Part shown: positions 40,593 to 47,248 of the stretch, in pieces | Layout of the letters: every line of letters starts with the position of its first letter | Numbering within the stretch: the stretch's first letter is position 1 | Assembly: GCF_900112005.1 (NCBI RefSeq) | Contig: NZ_FOKK01000002.1 | Coordinates: forward strand, 62,001 to 126,000 | Length of the DNA stretch: 64,000 bases | Origin: Algoriphagus aquimarinus | GTDB taxonomy: Bacteria > Bacteroidota > Bacteroidia > Cytophagales > Cyclobacteriaceae | Reading direction: 5' to 3' | Position numbers and translations under genes: made by a program | The notes under the pieces: generated by a model | What the model was told of the DNA's origin: nothing | What the model saw: the letters and a program-made list of their open reading frames with translations, nothing else | Databases searched by the model: none

Positions 40593-42374
40593 CTACAAGA
40601 AATTCGGTCTATCAAGCTTCTTCCCGATACGGAAAGCGGCATTCATTAACCCTACGTGTGAATATGCCTGCGGGAAATTTCCCCACTGACTTCCTGTCTT
40701 CTGATCCACGTCTTCCGAGAATAGATGCAAGTGATTACAATATTTCACCAAAGTCTCAAAACCTTCAACAGCCTCATCCAATCTCCCTACACAGGCCAAG
40801 GCCTCAATATACCAGAAAGCACAGATCAAGAATGTCGTCTCCGGCACACCGAAGTCATCCATATGCTTGTAGCGATAGAATAAGAAATCCTTTGCCAACA
40901 ACTCTTCTTCCATTGCTTTGAGGTGATCATTTGCTCGCTCCAAGTCATCACCAAAGTAACCCATGGTGATCAACTGTAGCGTAGAGGCATCCATATAGGT
41001 CGAGCCAATTGCCTGACCATATGCCTTGCGGTCAGGAAGGTAACATTCCTCTATTTTGACCACTGCTTTATCTCGAAGAACTATCGCTTTGTGATACATC
41101 GCATCATCCTTCAGACGAATCCCTATTTTTGCAGCAGCACAAGCTCCAGCCCAGTGAAACAAGAAAGTATAGCAATGCTGCTGTGCCAGATTTCTAAACT
41201 CCCATAACCCAGCATCCTTTTCATGCATCGTAGATTCGATCTTATTCAACAGATTCATAATCATTGGCTTGGAGCTACTTCTCTCCTCTTCGGTGAATCG
41301 CTGATCAGAATAAAGTGGCAGTAAAGACACCAACACTTGGCCGTAAAGATCATTTTGAATGTGAGTGTAAGCCTGATTGCCAAAGCGAACTGGCTTCTCA
41401 CCCAAATAACCATCCAGCTCAGAAATCTCTTCTGTTAAAAGTGAATCACCTGTGATCGAATAAAGTGGCTGATAACGACCGTCTGGTCCAGGTTTTAGAT
41501 TATGAATAAATTCGAAGTACTTCTCCAATTCTTCAAAGTGGCCTAAACTATTGAAACAAGTCAAAGTATAATAACTATCCCTAATCCAGCAGTAGCGGTA
41601 ATCCCAGTTTCGCGTAGATCCTGGAGATTCCGGCAAACTAGTCGTGGATGCAGCGATGATAGCCCCTGTATCCTCATACTGGTGGATTTTCAGAATCAAA
41701 GCAGAACGAAGCACCAACTTCTGATGGAAATTGTAAATACTGGTAGATTTCACCCACTCGTGCCAGTAGCTTGTAGTTGCCTGAAGAAAATGCTCTGAAG
41801 TAGTCTCAATAGCTGCTTCAAGAGGTCGCCCAAAAGTCAGAACCAAATACACCGGTTTGGTCAAAAGAAATGCTTTTTCATCCATGACATAGCTAAGCGG
41901 AGCATTAGTGGACAATCGAAGCTCTTGACCTATCCCTTCAAAGCTAATATGATTAGACCCCATGCTGGCCGTCAAACCTCTAGACCCCCGATCGGCTCTA
42001 GGTTTGCAACATATTTTAATCTTTGGAGAACCAGATACTGCTTCGATCTTACGGATCAGCATAAGCGGCTTGTAGTAGCGATCAAAGTTTTTGAATCGTG
42101 GAGCAAAGTCAGTGACTGCATAACTATCCTCACCGGACACCACAGTGGTCTTGAGTACGTTCGTATTTTCAAGGTAAACTTGGCTGGACTTGAAGTCTCC
42201 GGATTCTGGATGAATGGTGAATTCTCCACCCTTCTCCCGGTCCAGCATTCCGCCAAAAATAAAATCAGAATCAAATCTTGGCAGACACATCCAGCTGATA
42301 TTCGTGTCCAGTTCCACATGGGCGATATAGGCGCAATTGCCGATCACCCCACTTCCGTAGGTATGCTTTTTCAT
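40593..42374 (-). CDS. Glycoside hydrolase family 15 protein (glucoamylase/trehalase-like)
   Basis: A 593-residue protein from ATG 42372-42374 (MKKHTYGSGVIGNCAYIAHV); the frame is also open to an upstream TTG at 42416, which I reject. The N-terminal beta-sandwich (about 1-220) contains ISWMCLPRFDSDFIFG. The (alpha/alpha)6 barrel follows, with the GH15 hallmark STRNWDYRYCWIRDSYYTL and, further on, FGNQAYTHIQNDLYGQVL. There is no signal peptide, so it is cytoplasmic. Relatives include bacterial GH15 trehalases and glucoamylases. With otsAB 1.6 kb away, trehalose hydrolysis is the likeliest role, but dextrin hydrolysis is not excluded. Its own terminator follows. Confidence 0.88.
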   Translation of the reverse strand: MKKHTYGSGVIGNCAYIAHVELDTNISWMCLPRFDSDFIFGGMLDREKGGEFTIHPESGDFKSSQVYLENTNVLKTTVVSGEDSYAVTDFAPRFKNFDRYYKPLMLIRKIEAVSGSPKIKICCKPRADRGSRGLTASMGSNHISFEGIGQELRLSTNAPLSYVMDEKAFLLTKPVYLVLTFGRPLEAAIETTSEHFLQATTSYWHEWVKSTSIYNFHQKLVLRSALILKIHQYEDTGAIIAASTTSLPESPGSTRNWDYRYCWIRDSYYTLTCFNSLGHFEELEKYFEFIHNLKPGPDGRYQPLYSITGDSLLTEEISELDGYLGEKPVRFGNQAYTHIQNDLYGQVLVSLLPLYSDQRFTEEERSSSKPMIMNLLNKIESTMHEKDAGLWEFRNLAQQHCYTFLFHWAGACAAAKIGIRLKDDAMYHKAIVLRDKAVVKIEECYLPDRKAYGQAIGSTYMDASTLQLITMGYFGDDLERANDHLKAMEEELLAKDFLFYRYKHMDDFGVPETTFLICAFWYIEALACVGRLDEAVEGFETLVKYCNHLHLFSEDVDQKTGSQWGNFPQAYSHVGLMNAAFRIGKKLDRPNFL

Positions 42375-42484
42375 TAAGGTCAGGTTTGAAGTTGAAAAGT
42401 CAGGCTTCTGGGTCAACTATCAAGAAAGCAAAAAAGGGGATAGCATGCAAAAATCCTGTCACCTAATGAAATTTCGAAAAGAAG

Positions 42485-42560
42485 TTAATAATCAAACCGC
42501 ACTAGATTCGGTTCTCGATCTTCGGTCACTCCATAGATGGCTTTATTCTCTATGGCTAAT
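42485..42560 (-). pseudogene. Relic of a beta-propeller gene 3' end (copy 2)
   Basis: On the minus strand this translates as FALAIENKAIYGVTEDRE followed by PNLVRFDY and a stop (42485-42487). It matches the relic at 43264-43398 (about 87% identity over the last 54 bases). Upstream of FALAIEN the frame is lost. It looks like the C-terminal strand of a BF3164-like/six-bladed propeller lipoprotein; that family call is tentative. It lies just downstream of the toxin gene. Confidence 0.55.
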
Positions 42561-42609
42561 GCAAACCAAAGGATTAAGGCCAAAGAATAGAAACCCTTTT
42601 AACATAAAC

Positions 42610-42939
42610 CTATCCCTCCAGCTCCATTATAAGGCTCCTAATTTCTTTCTCTGAAATTGAAGCCCTTTCAGCTTTGGTAAATATGCCTATCAAAAATATG
42701 ATGGAATTGGTATAAACTACATAGGTAATTAATCTGGCAGAACCGGATTTACCTTTATTCATACTGGAAATTGGAACTCTGATTTTGTAGCAATTTTTGT
42801 AAACTTGATCACCTAAGGTGGGCGTGATTATCAGTTCCTTCGCAATCTTGTCTAAGTCTGAAAGAATTGAAGGGTATTTCTTCTTCAGTCTTTTCAGTTC
42901 TCTTGAAAAAGCTTTTGTGGGAACTAACCTATAGGTCAT
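42610..42939 (-). CDS. RelE/ParE family toxin
   Basis: A 109-residue basic protein starting MTYRLVPTKAFSRELKRLKK at ATG 42937-42939; a longer reading needs a TTG and would run deep into the antitoxin gene. The RelE/ParE pattern is seen: the N-terminal helix pair with FSRELKRLKKKYPSILSDL, then LGDQVYKNCYKIRVPISSMNKGKSGSARLITYVVYTNSIIFLIGIFTKAE. The two strands after the Gly-Lys-Ser-Gly turn and the C-terminal basic residues are typical of mRNA interferase toxins, though a gyrase-type target is possible. The start overlaps the antitoxin end by 11 bases. Confidence 0.85.
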   Translation of the reverse strand: MTYRLVPTKAFSRELKRLKKKYPSILSDLDKIAKELIITPTLGDQVYKNCYKIRVPISSMNKGKSGSARLITYVVYTNSIIFLIGIFTKAERASISEKEIRSLIMELEG

Positions 42940-43156
42940 CTTCCATTTCTGAAAAGGACGAATAGGATTTATATTCAACTTTTCCTGCCTCCATGTCTCT
43001 TGCCTCTAGGTAACCATCTGTGATATCGGAAAGAACCTTGTTTTTGACAACAACATCTTTGGAAACAACTTCAAAACCAATATGCATAGCCTCAAGCATA
43101 GCCTTTACAAGGTCGAGCTTGGACTTATCTTCAGTTTCAATGATGATTTTTTCCAT
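42929..43156 (-). CDS. Antitoxin of the RelE/ParE-type module
   Basis: A 75-residue acidic protein (MEKIIIETEDKSKLDLVKAMLEAMHIGFEV...EFSSFSEMEDDL-like end). It has the usual antitoxin layout: a short beta-alpha N-terminal part for dimerisation or operator binding and an acidic, probably disordered C terminus (EYKSYSSFSEMEDDL) to wrap the toxin. It belongs to the small antitoxin proteins that precede RelE/ParE toxins in Bacteroidota. The assignment rests mainly on gene order and the 11-base overlap with the toxin. Confidence 0.75.
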   Translation of the reverse strand: MEKIIIETEDKSKLDLVKAMLEAMHIGFEVVSKDVVVKNKVLSDITDGYLEARDMEAGKVEYKSYSSFSEMEDDL

Positions 43157-43263
43157 AATTCAAGTTTACAAAATTTAAACCATTTTAATTTCAAATCTAT
43201 GACTAAGAATGGCTTATACAACAAGTACAGCTCCGATTTAAATTACAGGAGTAATGCAACTCC

Positions 43264-43398
43264 TCAATAATCAAACCGCACCAGATTCGGCTCCCTATAT
43301 ACGGTCACTCCATAGATGGCTCTGTTCTCCTCATCCACGGCAAAGCCAAATAGCGGATAGTCCAGCTGATATTGGTTTAGAATATTCCCATAGTTTTA
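43264..43398 (-). pseudogene. Relic of a beta-propeller gene 3' end (copy 1)
   Basis: The minus strand reads NYGNILNQYQLDYPLFGFAV then DEENRAIYGVTVYREP and NLVRFDY before a TGA at 43264-43266. An in-frame TAA lies just upstream, so no start is possible: only about 43 residues of a gene tail remain. The pattern (beta strand, Asp-Glu-Glu-Asn turn, beta strand) fits the last blade of a six-bladed propeller lipoprotein. The intact propeller gene at 44236 ends differently, so this comes from another paralogue. Confidence 0.6.
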
Positions 43399-43414
43399 GC
43401 ATTAACTGAAAAAT

Positions 43415-43516
43415 CTACCTGCTTAATATCAACAAGGCAAGAAGTATTACCAATAGAAAAATGGAAATGCTTATTAGAGTTTTCCAACTAATCTTATTCC
43501 ATGGCATTAACGGCAT
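43415..43516 (-). CDS. Possible 33-residue membrane peptide
   Basis: An ATG at 43514-43516 opens a short frame: MPLMPWNKISWKTL followed by a hydrophobic run of about 18 residues (ISISIFLLVILLALLILS) and Arg before TAG. This would be a single-pass membrane peptide. It lies between the nadD-tail relic and the propeller-tail relic. There is no close homologue I can name and the region is decaying, so it may be a chance frame. Confidence 0.3.
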   Translation of the reverse strand: MPLMPWNKISWKTLISISIFLLVILLALLILSR

Positions 43517-43630
43517 TTTTTCAAGAAATTTAGCTTAAATGAAAAATAGAAATTTCACTTTTATAATCATCCAAAAACTAGGTAAATATAAATTAGAGGA
43601 ACATTTATTGAGCTAAACCCAATTGAAACG

Positions 43631-43690
43631 TTACAAATACAACTTCTTATCCCGAATATAATCTGATGCCCCATCAGGAAGGAGTCCACC
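43631..43690 (-). pseudogene. Relic duplicate of the nadD 3' end
   Basis: Twenty codons on the minus strand read GGLLPDGASDYIRDKKLYL then TAA. The end of the intact nadD (45815-45874) reads LLPDGVADYIKDKKLYL then TGA. Twenty bases (acaaatacaacttcttatcc) are identical, and the rest is about two-thirds identical with protein-conservative changes. It is therefore a diverged copy of the gene tail, not a fresh duplication. It flanks the three-gene cassette on the side opposite nadD. Confidence 0.75.
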
Positions 43691-43709
43691 TAAAGTCGAA
43701 CAAAAAATC

Positions 43710-44231
43710 TCACTCCCTTTCCTCCAACTCAAGAAACTCGATCACCTGTTTTCTAAACAAATTAGGAATCCCTGGTTCTGCATCTATAATTACATCATCC
43801 CCATCTACGAAGTATGACTGTATAGCCTTTACTTCATAGGGAATCTTGTCCAGTTGATTCAATTCAAAAAATTTATTCTCTTTATCGTAGATCACTGAAT
43901 AAGGATATCCCATTTCCTCTAATAAACGCACTAACTCAGTCTTTTCAATATGTTCGCTCTGCCCGGCAAATACCCATATCACTTCCAGCTCGGGATAGTC
44001 GACTATCAAATCCTTCCAGCCTTTGGAATTCATCTTTAAGAAAAAAAGATCGCGTTGTGTCAAATCTAAATAACCAACAAACTTTTTAGGACAATCTATA
44101 CATAGCTTTTTAGAATTCTCTCCAATTTCTAATTCTTCCAATCCTTCTGGAAATTTGATCGTGCTCGGGTGTTTTTGACAAGAACTCAGTAGGATTATAG
44201 CTGACATAATGCAAAGCGGAAGATTTCTCAT
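43710..44231 (-). CDS. Thioredoxin-like lipoprotein (uncertain)
   Basis: A 173-residue lipoprotein with Cys18 (IILLSSC). The body looks like a thioredoxin/peroxiredoxin fold: a strand-helix-strand unit (FLKMNSKGWKDLIVDYPELEVIWVFAG) and a C-terminal strand pair (PYEVKAIQSYFVDGDDVIIDAEPG), as in TlpA-like proteins. The expected active-site CxxC after the first strand is absent; instead a Cys-x2-Cys pair occurs earlier (LCIDCPKKF, about residues 43-46). It is the last gene of the cassette, 4 bases after the propeller gene. I infer a redox or binding role towards the six-cysteine peptide, without proof. Confidence 0.6.
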   Translation of the reverse strand: MRNLPLCIMSAIILLSSCQKHPSTIKFPEGLEELEIGENSKKLCIDCPKKFVGYLDLTQRDLFFLKMNSKGWKDLIVDYPELEVIWVFAGQSEHIEKTELVRLLEEMGYPYSVIYDKENKFFELNQLDKIPYEVKAIQSYFVDGDDVIIDAEPGIPNLFRKQVIEFLELEERE

Positions 44232-44235
44232 TTTA

Positions 44236-45345
44236 TTAATAGCTTACTTTTGCGGTGATTAAGACGGGATAATCGAATTGCTGTTCTGTAAGATTAGAAG
44301 GTAATTTATTCGCCAACTTATCTTGTAATACAGAATGGTAAGTTAAAAATACTATTTCTCCATTTTTCATAGAAATAGGATCACTGTACAATTCTTCTTC
44401 CGCTGAAGAACCATCCCAATAGAGTGAATCCCCAGTCTTTTTATTGATAAGAAGGATTTTTTTAATTGAACCATCATTGCCTTGAATATGGATGTTGACT
44501 AAGTAATGACTGTCATCTTCGAATACCGCCTTGAATGTCGCAAACCCTTGCTCTTGCAGCTGACTAAAACCTTGCATGAGGTCAACTTTCCAAAAATCAT
44601 CTGGCAATGAATACTTTCCCATATCTATTTCCACTACTGGATTTAAGCCTTCGGCTGTGTAGGCATAAATACGGTTATTAAAAATCTCAGTATAGAGCAA
44701 GTTGTCACCAGATTCATAGAAATTTCGCTCCCCCATAGGAAGCATTTCATTCTCGTAATCATTTGGCAGAAAGGCAGATTGAATTCTACCAGAAGCATCT
44801 GTCAAAACTACACGATTAGTGACGATAGGGAGATTATAACCTCCTGCCAAAAGAAAGCCACCACTTGATGGAAGTGAAAAAGAACCTGCTAAATATTCGG
44901 TAGTGAATACTTCGCTGAGTTGACCAGATGCATCAATTTTGAGAATCTTGGACTGATCTCCTAGCGAAGACAGAACTAAAAGATCCCCTTGTGCATCCAA
45001 CTGAAAATCCTGCAATCCAAGCAATTGATTTGGCCCTTCACCTACTGAGGCTGCAGCGCCTACATAATTGCCATCTAAAGAAAACTGCTGGATAGCATCT
45101 CGCATGCCTATATCCATCATGTATATTCCATTATTACTCTGCCGAACGCGTATATCCAAGCCCATCAGATTATACTGATTCATCTCTAAGGGGACAAACG
45201 CTAGGATTTCAAATTTTTCTGTATCAAAAAGATCAGAATCATCCAATTGGACATAGATTATAGATTCGTCCTCAGTCCTCTCAGAATTATTATTGCAGGA
45301 AAAAAAAGTTAATACAGCCATAATTAGGCTTACACGAAAATACAT
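44236..45345 (-). CDS. Six-bladed beta-propeller lipoprotein
   Basis: A 369-residue lipoprotein with Cys17 (LTFFSC). Repeated blade-like units follow: FEILAFVPLEMNQYNLMG, GIYMMDIGMRDAIQQFSLDGNYVGAAASVGEGPNQLLG, LQDFQLDAQGDLLVLSSLGDQSKILKIDASGQ, and more. The phrase 'isqfs.dG.yv...g..GeGP.q' is characteristic of the six-bladed propeller family found in Bacteroidota (BF3164/DUF4934-like). The function is unknown; such proteins often follow genes for tiny exported peptides, as here. A 12-bp hairpin lies between the peptide gene and this gene. The next gene starts 4 bases after its stop. Confidence 0.8.
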   Translation of the reverse strand: MYFRVSLIMAVLTFFSCNNNSERTEDESIIYVQLDDSDLFDTEKFEILAFVPLEMNQYNLMGLDIRVRQSNNGIYMMDIGMRDAIQQFSLDGNYVGAAASVGEGPNQLLGLQDFQLDAQGDLLVLSSLGDQSKILKIDASGQLSEVFTTEYLAGSFSLPSSGGFLLAGGYNLPIVTNRVVLTDASGRIQSAFLPNDYENEMLPMGERNFYESGDNLLYTEIFNNRIYAYTAEGLNPVVEIDMGKYSLPDDFWKVDLMQGFSQLQEQGFATFKAVFEDDSHYLVNIHIQGNDGSIKKILLINKKTGDSLYWDGSSAEEELYSDPISMKNGEIVFLTYHSVLQDKLANKLPSNLTEQQFDYPVLITAKVSY

Positions 45346-45373
45346 ATAGTTGGCTTTTTAGGGTTAAGAAATG

Positions 45374-45405
45374 AAAAACAGGAGGAACTAGAGCCTCCTG
45401 TTTTT
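45374..45405 (-). terminator. Strong hairpin between the Cys-rich peptide and propeller genes
   Basis: A perfect 12-bp stem, AAAAACAGGAGG (45374-45385) with CCTCCTGTTTTT (45394-45405) and an 8-base loop. On the minus strand it begins 6 bases after the peptide stop and its 3' arm ends in TTTTT. It should terminate most transcripts after the peptide gene and let a fraction continue into the propeller gene. Confidence 0.8.
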
Positions 45406-45411
45406 CACGAA

Positions 45412-45627
45412 TTATAGCGTACACTTATAACATGCTACATAAGCAGCTGAACATAAATGCCCAGTTTGATAGTTTTCACAATTGTAAACTTCCACCTCCC
45501 CAGAGCACCAATACATTCGCTGATAACAAAGTGGCGTTTCACCACCTTCTTCCCCAGCAAGAATATCTCCACTACTGAACATCATGGCTCCCATAAAGAA
45601 GGCCATTCCAAATAATAACTTTTTCAT
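45412..45627 (-). CDS. Small exported six-cysteine peptide
   Basis: A 71-residue protein. The signal peptide is MKKLLFGMAFFMGAMMFSSG-DILA, with likely signal peptidase I cleavage after Ala24. The mature part, about 47 residues, contains six Cys (PLCYQRMYWCSGEVEVYNC, then LC, AC, KC) and many Tyr, suggesting three disulfides. The layout resembles the short NVEALA-type peptides of Bacteroidota that precede beta-propeller lipoproteins, but the NVEALA motif itself is absent. A hairpin follows at once, so the peptide is probably made in excess over the downstream proteins. No function can be assigned. Confidence 0.7.
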   Translation of the reverse strand: MKKLLFGMAFFMGAMMFSSGDILAGEEGGETPLCYQRMYWCSGEVEVYNCENYQTGHLCSAAYVACYKCTL

Positions 45628-45814
45628 AAAATTGAATAATTAGGTTGTTAAAAAAATCCCGGCCGGAATTAGGACTCACTTAAGACTTCGGTATAAGTTT
45701 ACTATTTTTCTTTTTTTAATCACAAACATTAGTTTAAAATAAAACTATGTTTGTATTTACAAAGTTGAAATAAGTATTTAAGATGCGATTTATTTAGTTT
45801 AAAATAACTAAGCA

Positions 45815-46381
45815 TCACAAATACAACTTCTTATCCTTGATATAATCAGCCACTCCATCGGGTAGTAGGTATTTGACTGACTTACCGGCAAGAATGGATT
45901 TGCGGATAAAAGTGGCTGAGATGTCTAATAGTGGGGCGTCGATCAGCTTGATATTCGGATGATCAAAAGAATTCGCGTCGCCTGGTCGTGGATAGACGAA
46001 GATCTCATAGTTGTCCAAAATAGTCTGGTAGTTCTTCCAGCGCTTCAGCTGAGTCAGGTTATCCGAACCTAAAAATAAGCAAAACTGATGCTGTGGATAT
46101 TGGTCAGTCAGGTAAGCGAGTGTATCGATCGTATAGCTTGGCTTGGGCATGGAAAATTCAACATCCGAAGCCTTAAACTGATAATTATCCTCGATCGCCA
46201 ACTCCACCATTCGCAGTCTATCAAACTCATGAATCAAAGACTGGCGTTTTTTAAGTGGATTCTGCGGGCTGACCACAAACCAGACCTGATCTAAATCGGT
46301 ACGGTCATGAAGCGTGTCTGCGATGATCAGATGACCAATATGAATGGGATTAAAGGAACCAAAGTATAGACCGATTTTCAA
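45815..46381 (-). CDS. nadD: Nicotinate-nucleotide adenylyltransferase
   Basis: A 188-residue NadD of normal length. Seen: IGLYFGSFNPIHIGHLIIAD with the HxGH nucleotidyl-transfer motif, VWFVVSPQNPLKK, PKPSYTIDTLAYL and DISATFIRKSILAGKSVKYLLPDGV, the ISATxIR motif that binds ATP phosphates. It adenylates nicotinate mononucleotide in NAD synthesis. It starts 3 bases after gmk, as the last gene of sigma-anti-sigma-gmk-nadD. A diverged copy of its last 20 codons lies 2.2 kb downstream at 43631-43690. Confidence 0.96.
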   Translation of the reverse strand: MKIGLYFGSFNPIHIGHLIIADTLHDRTDLDQVWFVVSPQNPLKKRQSLIHEFDRLRMVELAIEDNYQFKASDVEFSMPKPSYTIDTLAYLTDQYPQHQFCLFLGSDNLTQLKRWKNYQTILDNYEIFVYPRPGDANSFDHPNIKLIDAPLLDISATFIRKSILAGKSVKYLLPDGVADYIKDKKLYL

Positions 46382-46384
46382 AAT

Positions 46385-46957
46385 CTATCGCGCTAAAAAT
46401 TCGCTGACCAAATACTCAGCCTCTGCTGAGGACTTTGAGAATTCGTCATTGACTACCGTCACATCAAACTGTGGCTCAAACTTAGATTCAAATTCAGCTT
46501 TGAACAATCTCCGGGAAAGTGACTCTTCGGATTCTGTCCCACGATCATTCAATCGAGCTGCTAATACTTCTAAGCTAGGAACTTTCACAAAGATGGCTAT
46601 TGCTTGCTCACCGAAGTATTTTTTCAAGGCTAATCCACCTTTCACATCTACGTCGAAAATTACAGCCTTTCCGGAATCCCAGATGCGTTGAATTTCTTCT
46701 TTAAGTGTACCGTAGAAGTTGCCTGCATAGACTTCCTCCCACTCTATAAATGCGTCCTCGTCTATTTTTTTAATGAATTCTTCCTGAGAAAGGAAGTAGT
46801 AATCTGTGCCATGAACCTCATGTCTTCCCCGCTTGTCACGTGTACAGGCGGAAATAGAAAATCCCAAATCTGGGATATTTTGGATCAAATGCTTCACTAA
46901 AGAAGTCTTGCCTGATCCCGATGGGGCAGAAAAAATAATGGCTTTACCTTGTGTCAT
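46385..46957 (-). CDS. gmk: Guanylate kinase
   Basis: A 190-residue guanylate kinase. The P-loop is SAPSGSGKTSLVKHL (about residues 10-24), the GMP-binding region is SISACTRDKRGRHEVHGTDYYFLS and EWEEVYAGNFYGT, and the lid region is LNDRGTESEESLSRRL. It converts GMP to GDP. It starts 2 bases after the anti-sigma gene and is followed by nadD after 3 bases, so nucleotide and NAD synthesis genes share a transcript with a stress-type sigma factor. Confidence 0.97.
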   Translation of the reverse strand: MTQGKAIIFSAPSGSGKTSLVKHLIQNIPDLGFSISACTRDKRGRHEVHGTDYYFLSQEEFIKKIDEDAFIEWEEVYAGNFYGTLKEEIQRIWDSGKAVIFDVDVKGGLALKKYFGEQAIAIFVKVPSLEVLAARLNDRGTESEESLSRRLFKAEFESKFEPQFDVTVVNDEFSKSSAEAEYLVSEFLAR

Positions 46958-46959
46958 GA

Positions 46960-47232
46960 CTATTTAATATCCTGAATCTTCTGGCGGATACAATCAGCCA
47001 ATTCAGTAGGTACAGCTTGTTTGGTACACTTAGTTTTCAATACATCCCGGATGGCCTGCTCTAGGTGATAATGCTCAAAGCACGGCTGGCATTTGGCGAG
47101 TTTTTCCTTCAAGATTTCCTTGCCAGAATCTTGCAGTTCTCCGTCCAAAATACTTTCTAGCAGCTCCAAGCATTTACTTTCGTCACTGCATTGCATCTTT
47201 TTCTCTCCGGATGGGTTGTCATTCATTTCCAT
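46960..47232 (-). CDS. Anti-sigma factor (zinc-finger/RsrA-like, atypical)
   Basis: A 90-residue soluble protein. It has the compact helical layout of ZAS anti-sigma factors (KCLELLESILDGELQDSGKE, AKCQPCFEHYHLEQAIRDVL, AVPTELADCIRQKIQDI). The Cys-x2-Cys pair (CQPC) is present, but the His normally four residues before it is Lys; other Cys (CSDESKC, KTKC) and His (HYH) could complete a metal site. It resembles the 'mycothiol system anti-sigma-R' group, which senses thiol stress in actinobacteria; a redox role here is an inference. It starts 16 bases after the sigma gene. Confidence 0.8.
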   Translation of the reverse strand: MEMNDNPSGEKKMQCSDESKCLELLESILDGELQDSGKEILKEKLAKCQPCFEHYHLEQAIRDVLKTKCTKQAVPTELADCIRQKIQDIK

Positions 47233-47248
47233 GGGTAATATTCTTTAA

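Noticed and set aside
42375..42416. GH15 start at an upstream TTG
   Set aside because: An ATG follows 14 codons later and begins the conserved N terminus.
42485..43398. Composite transposon carrying the toxin-antitoxin pair
   Set aside because: The flanking repeats are gene-tail fragments in direct orientation, with no transposase gene or terminal inverted repeats.
43631..45874. Integrase-type att sites at nadD
   Set aside because: The repeats are diverged over most of their length and no integrase or excisionase gene is present; recombination is the simpler reading.
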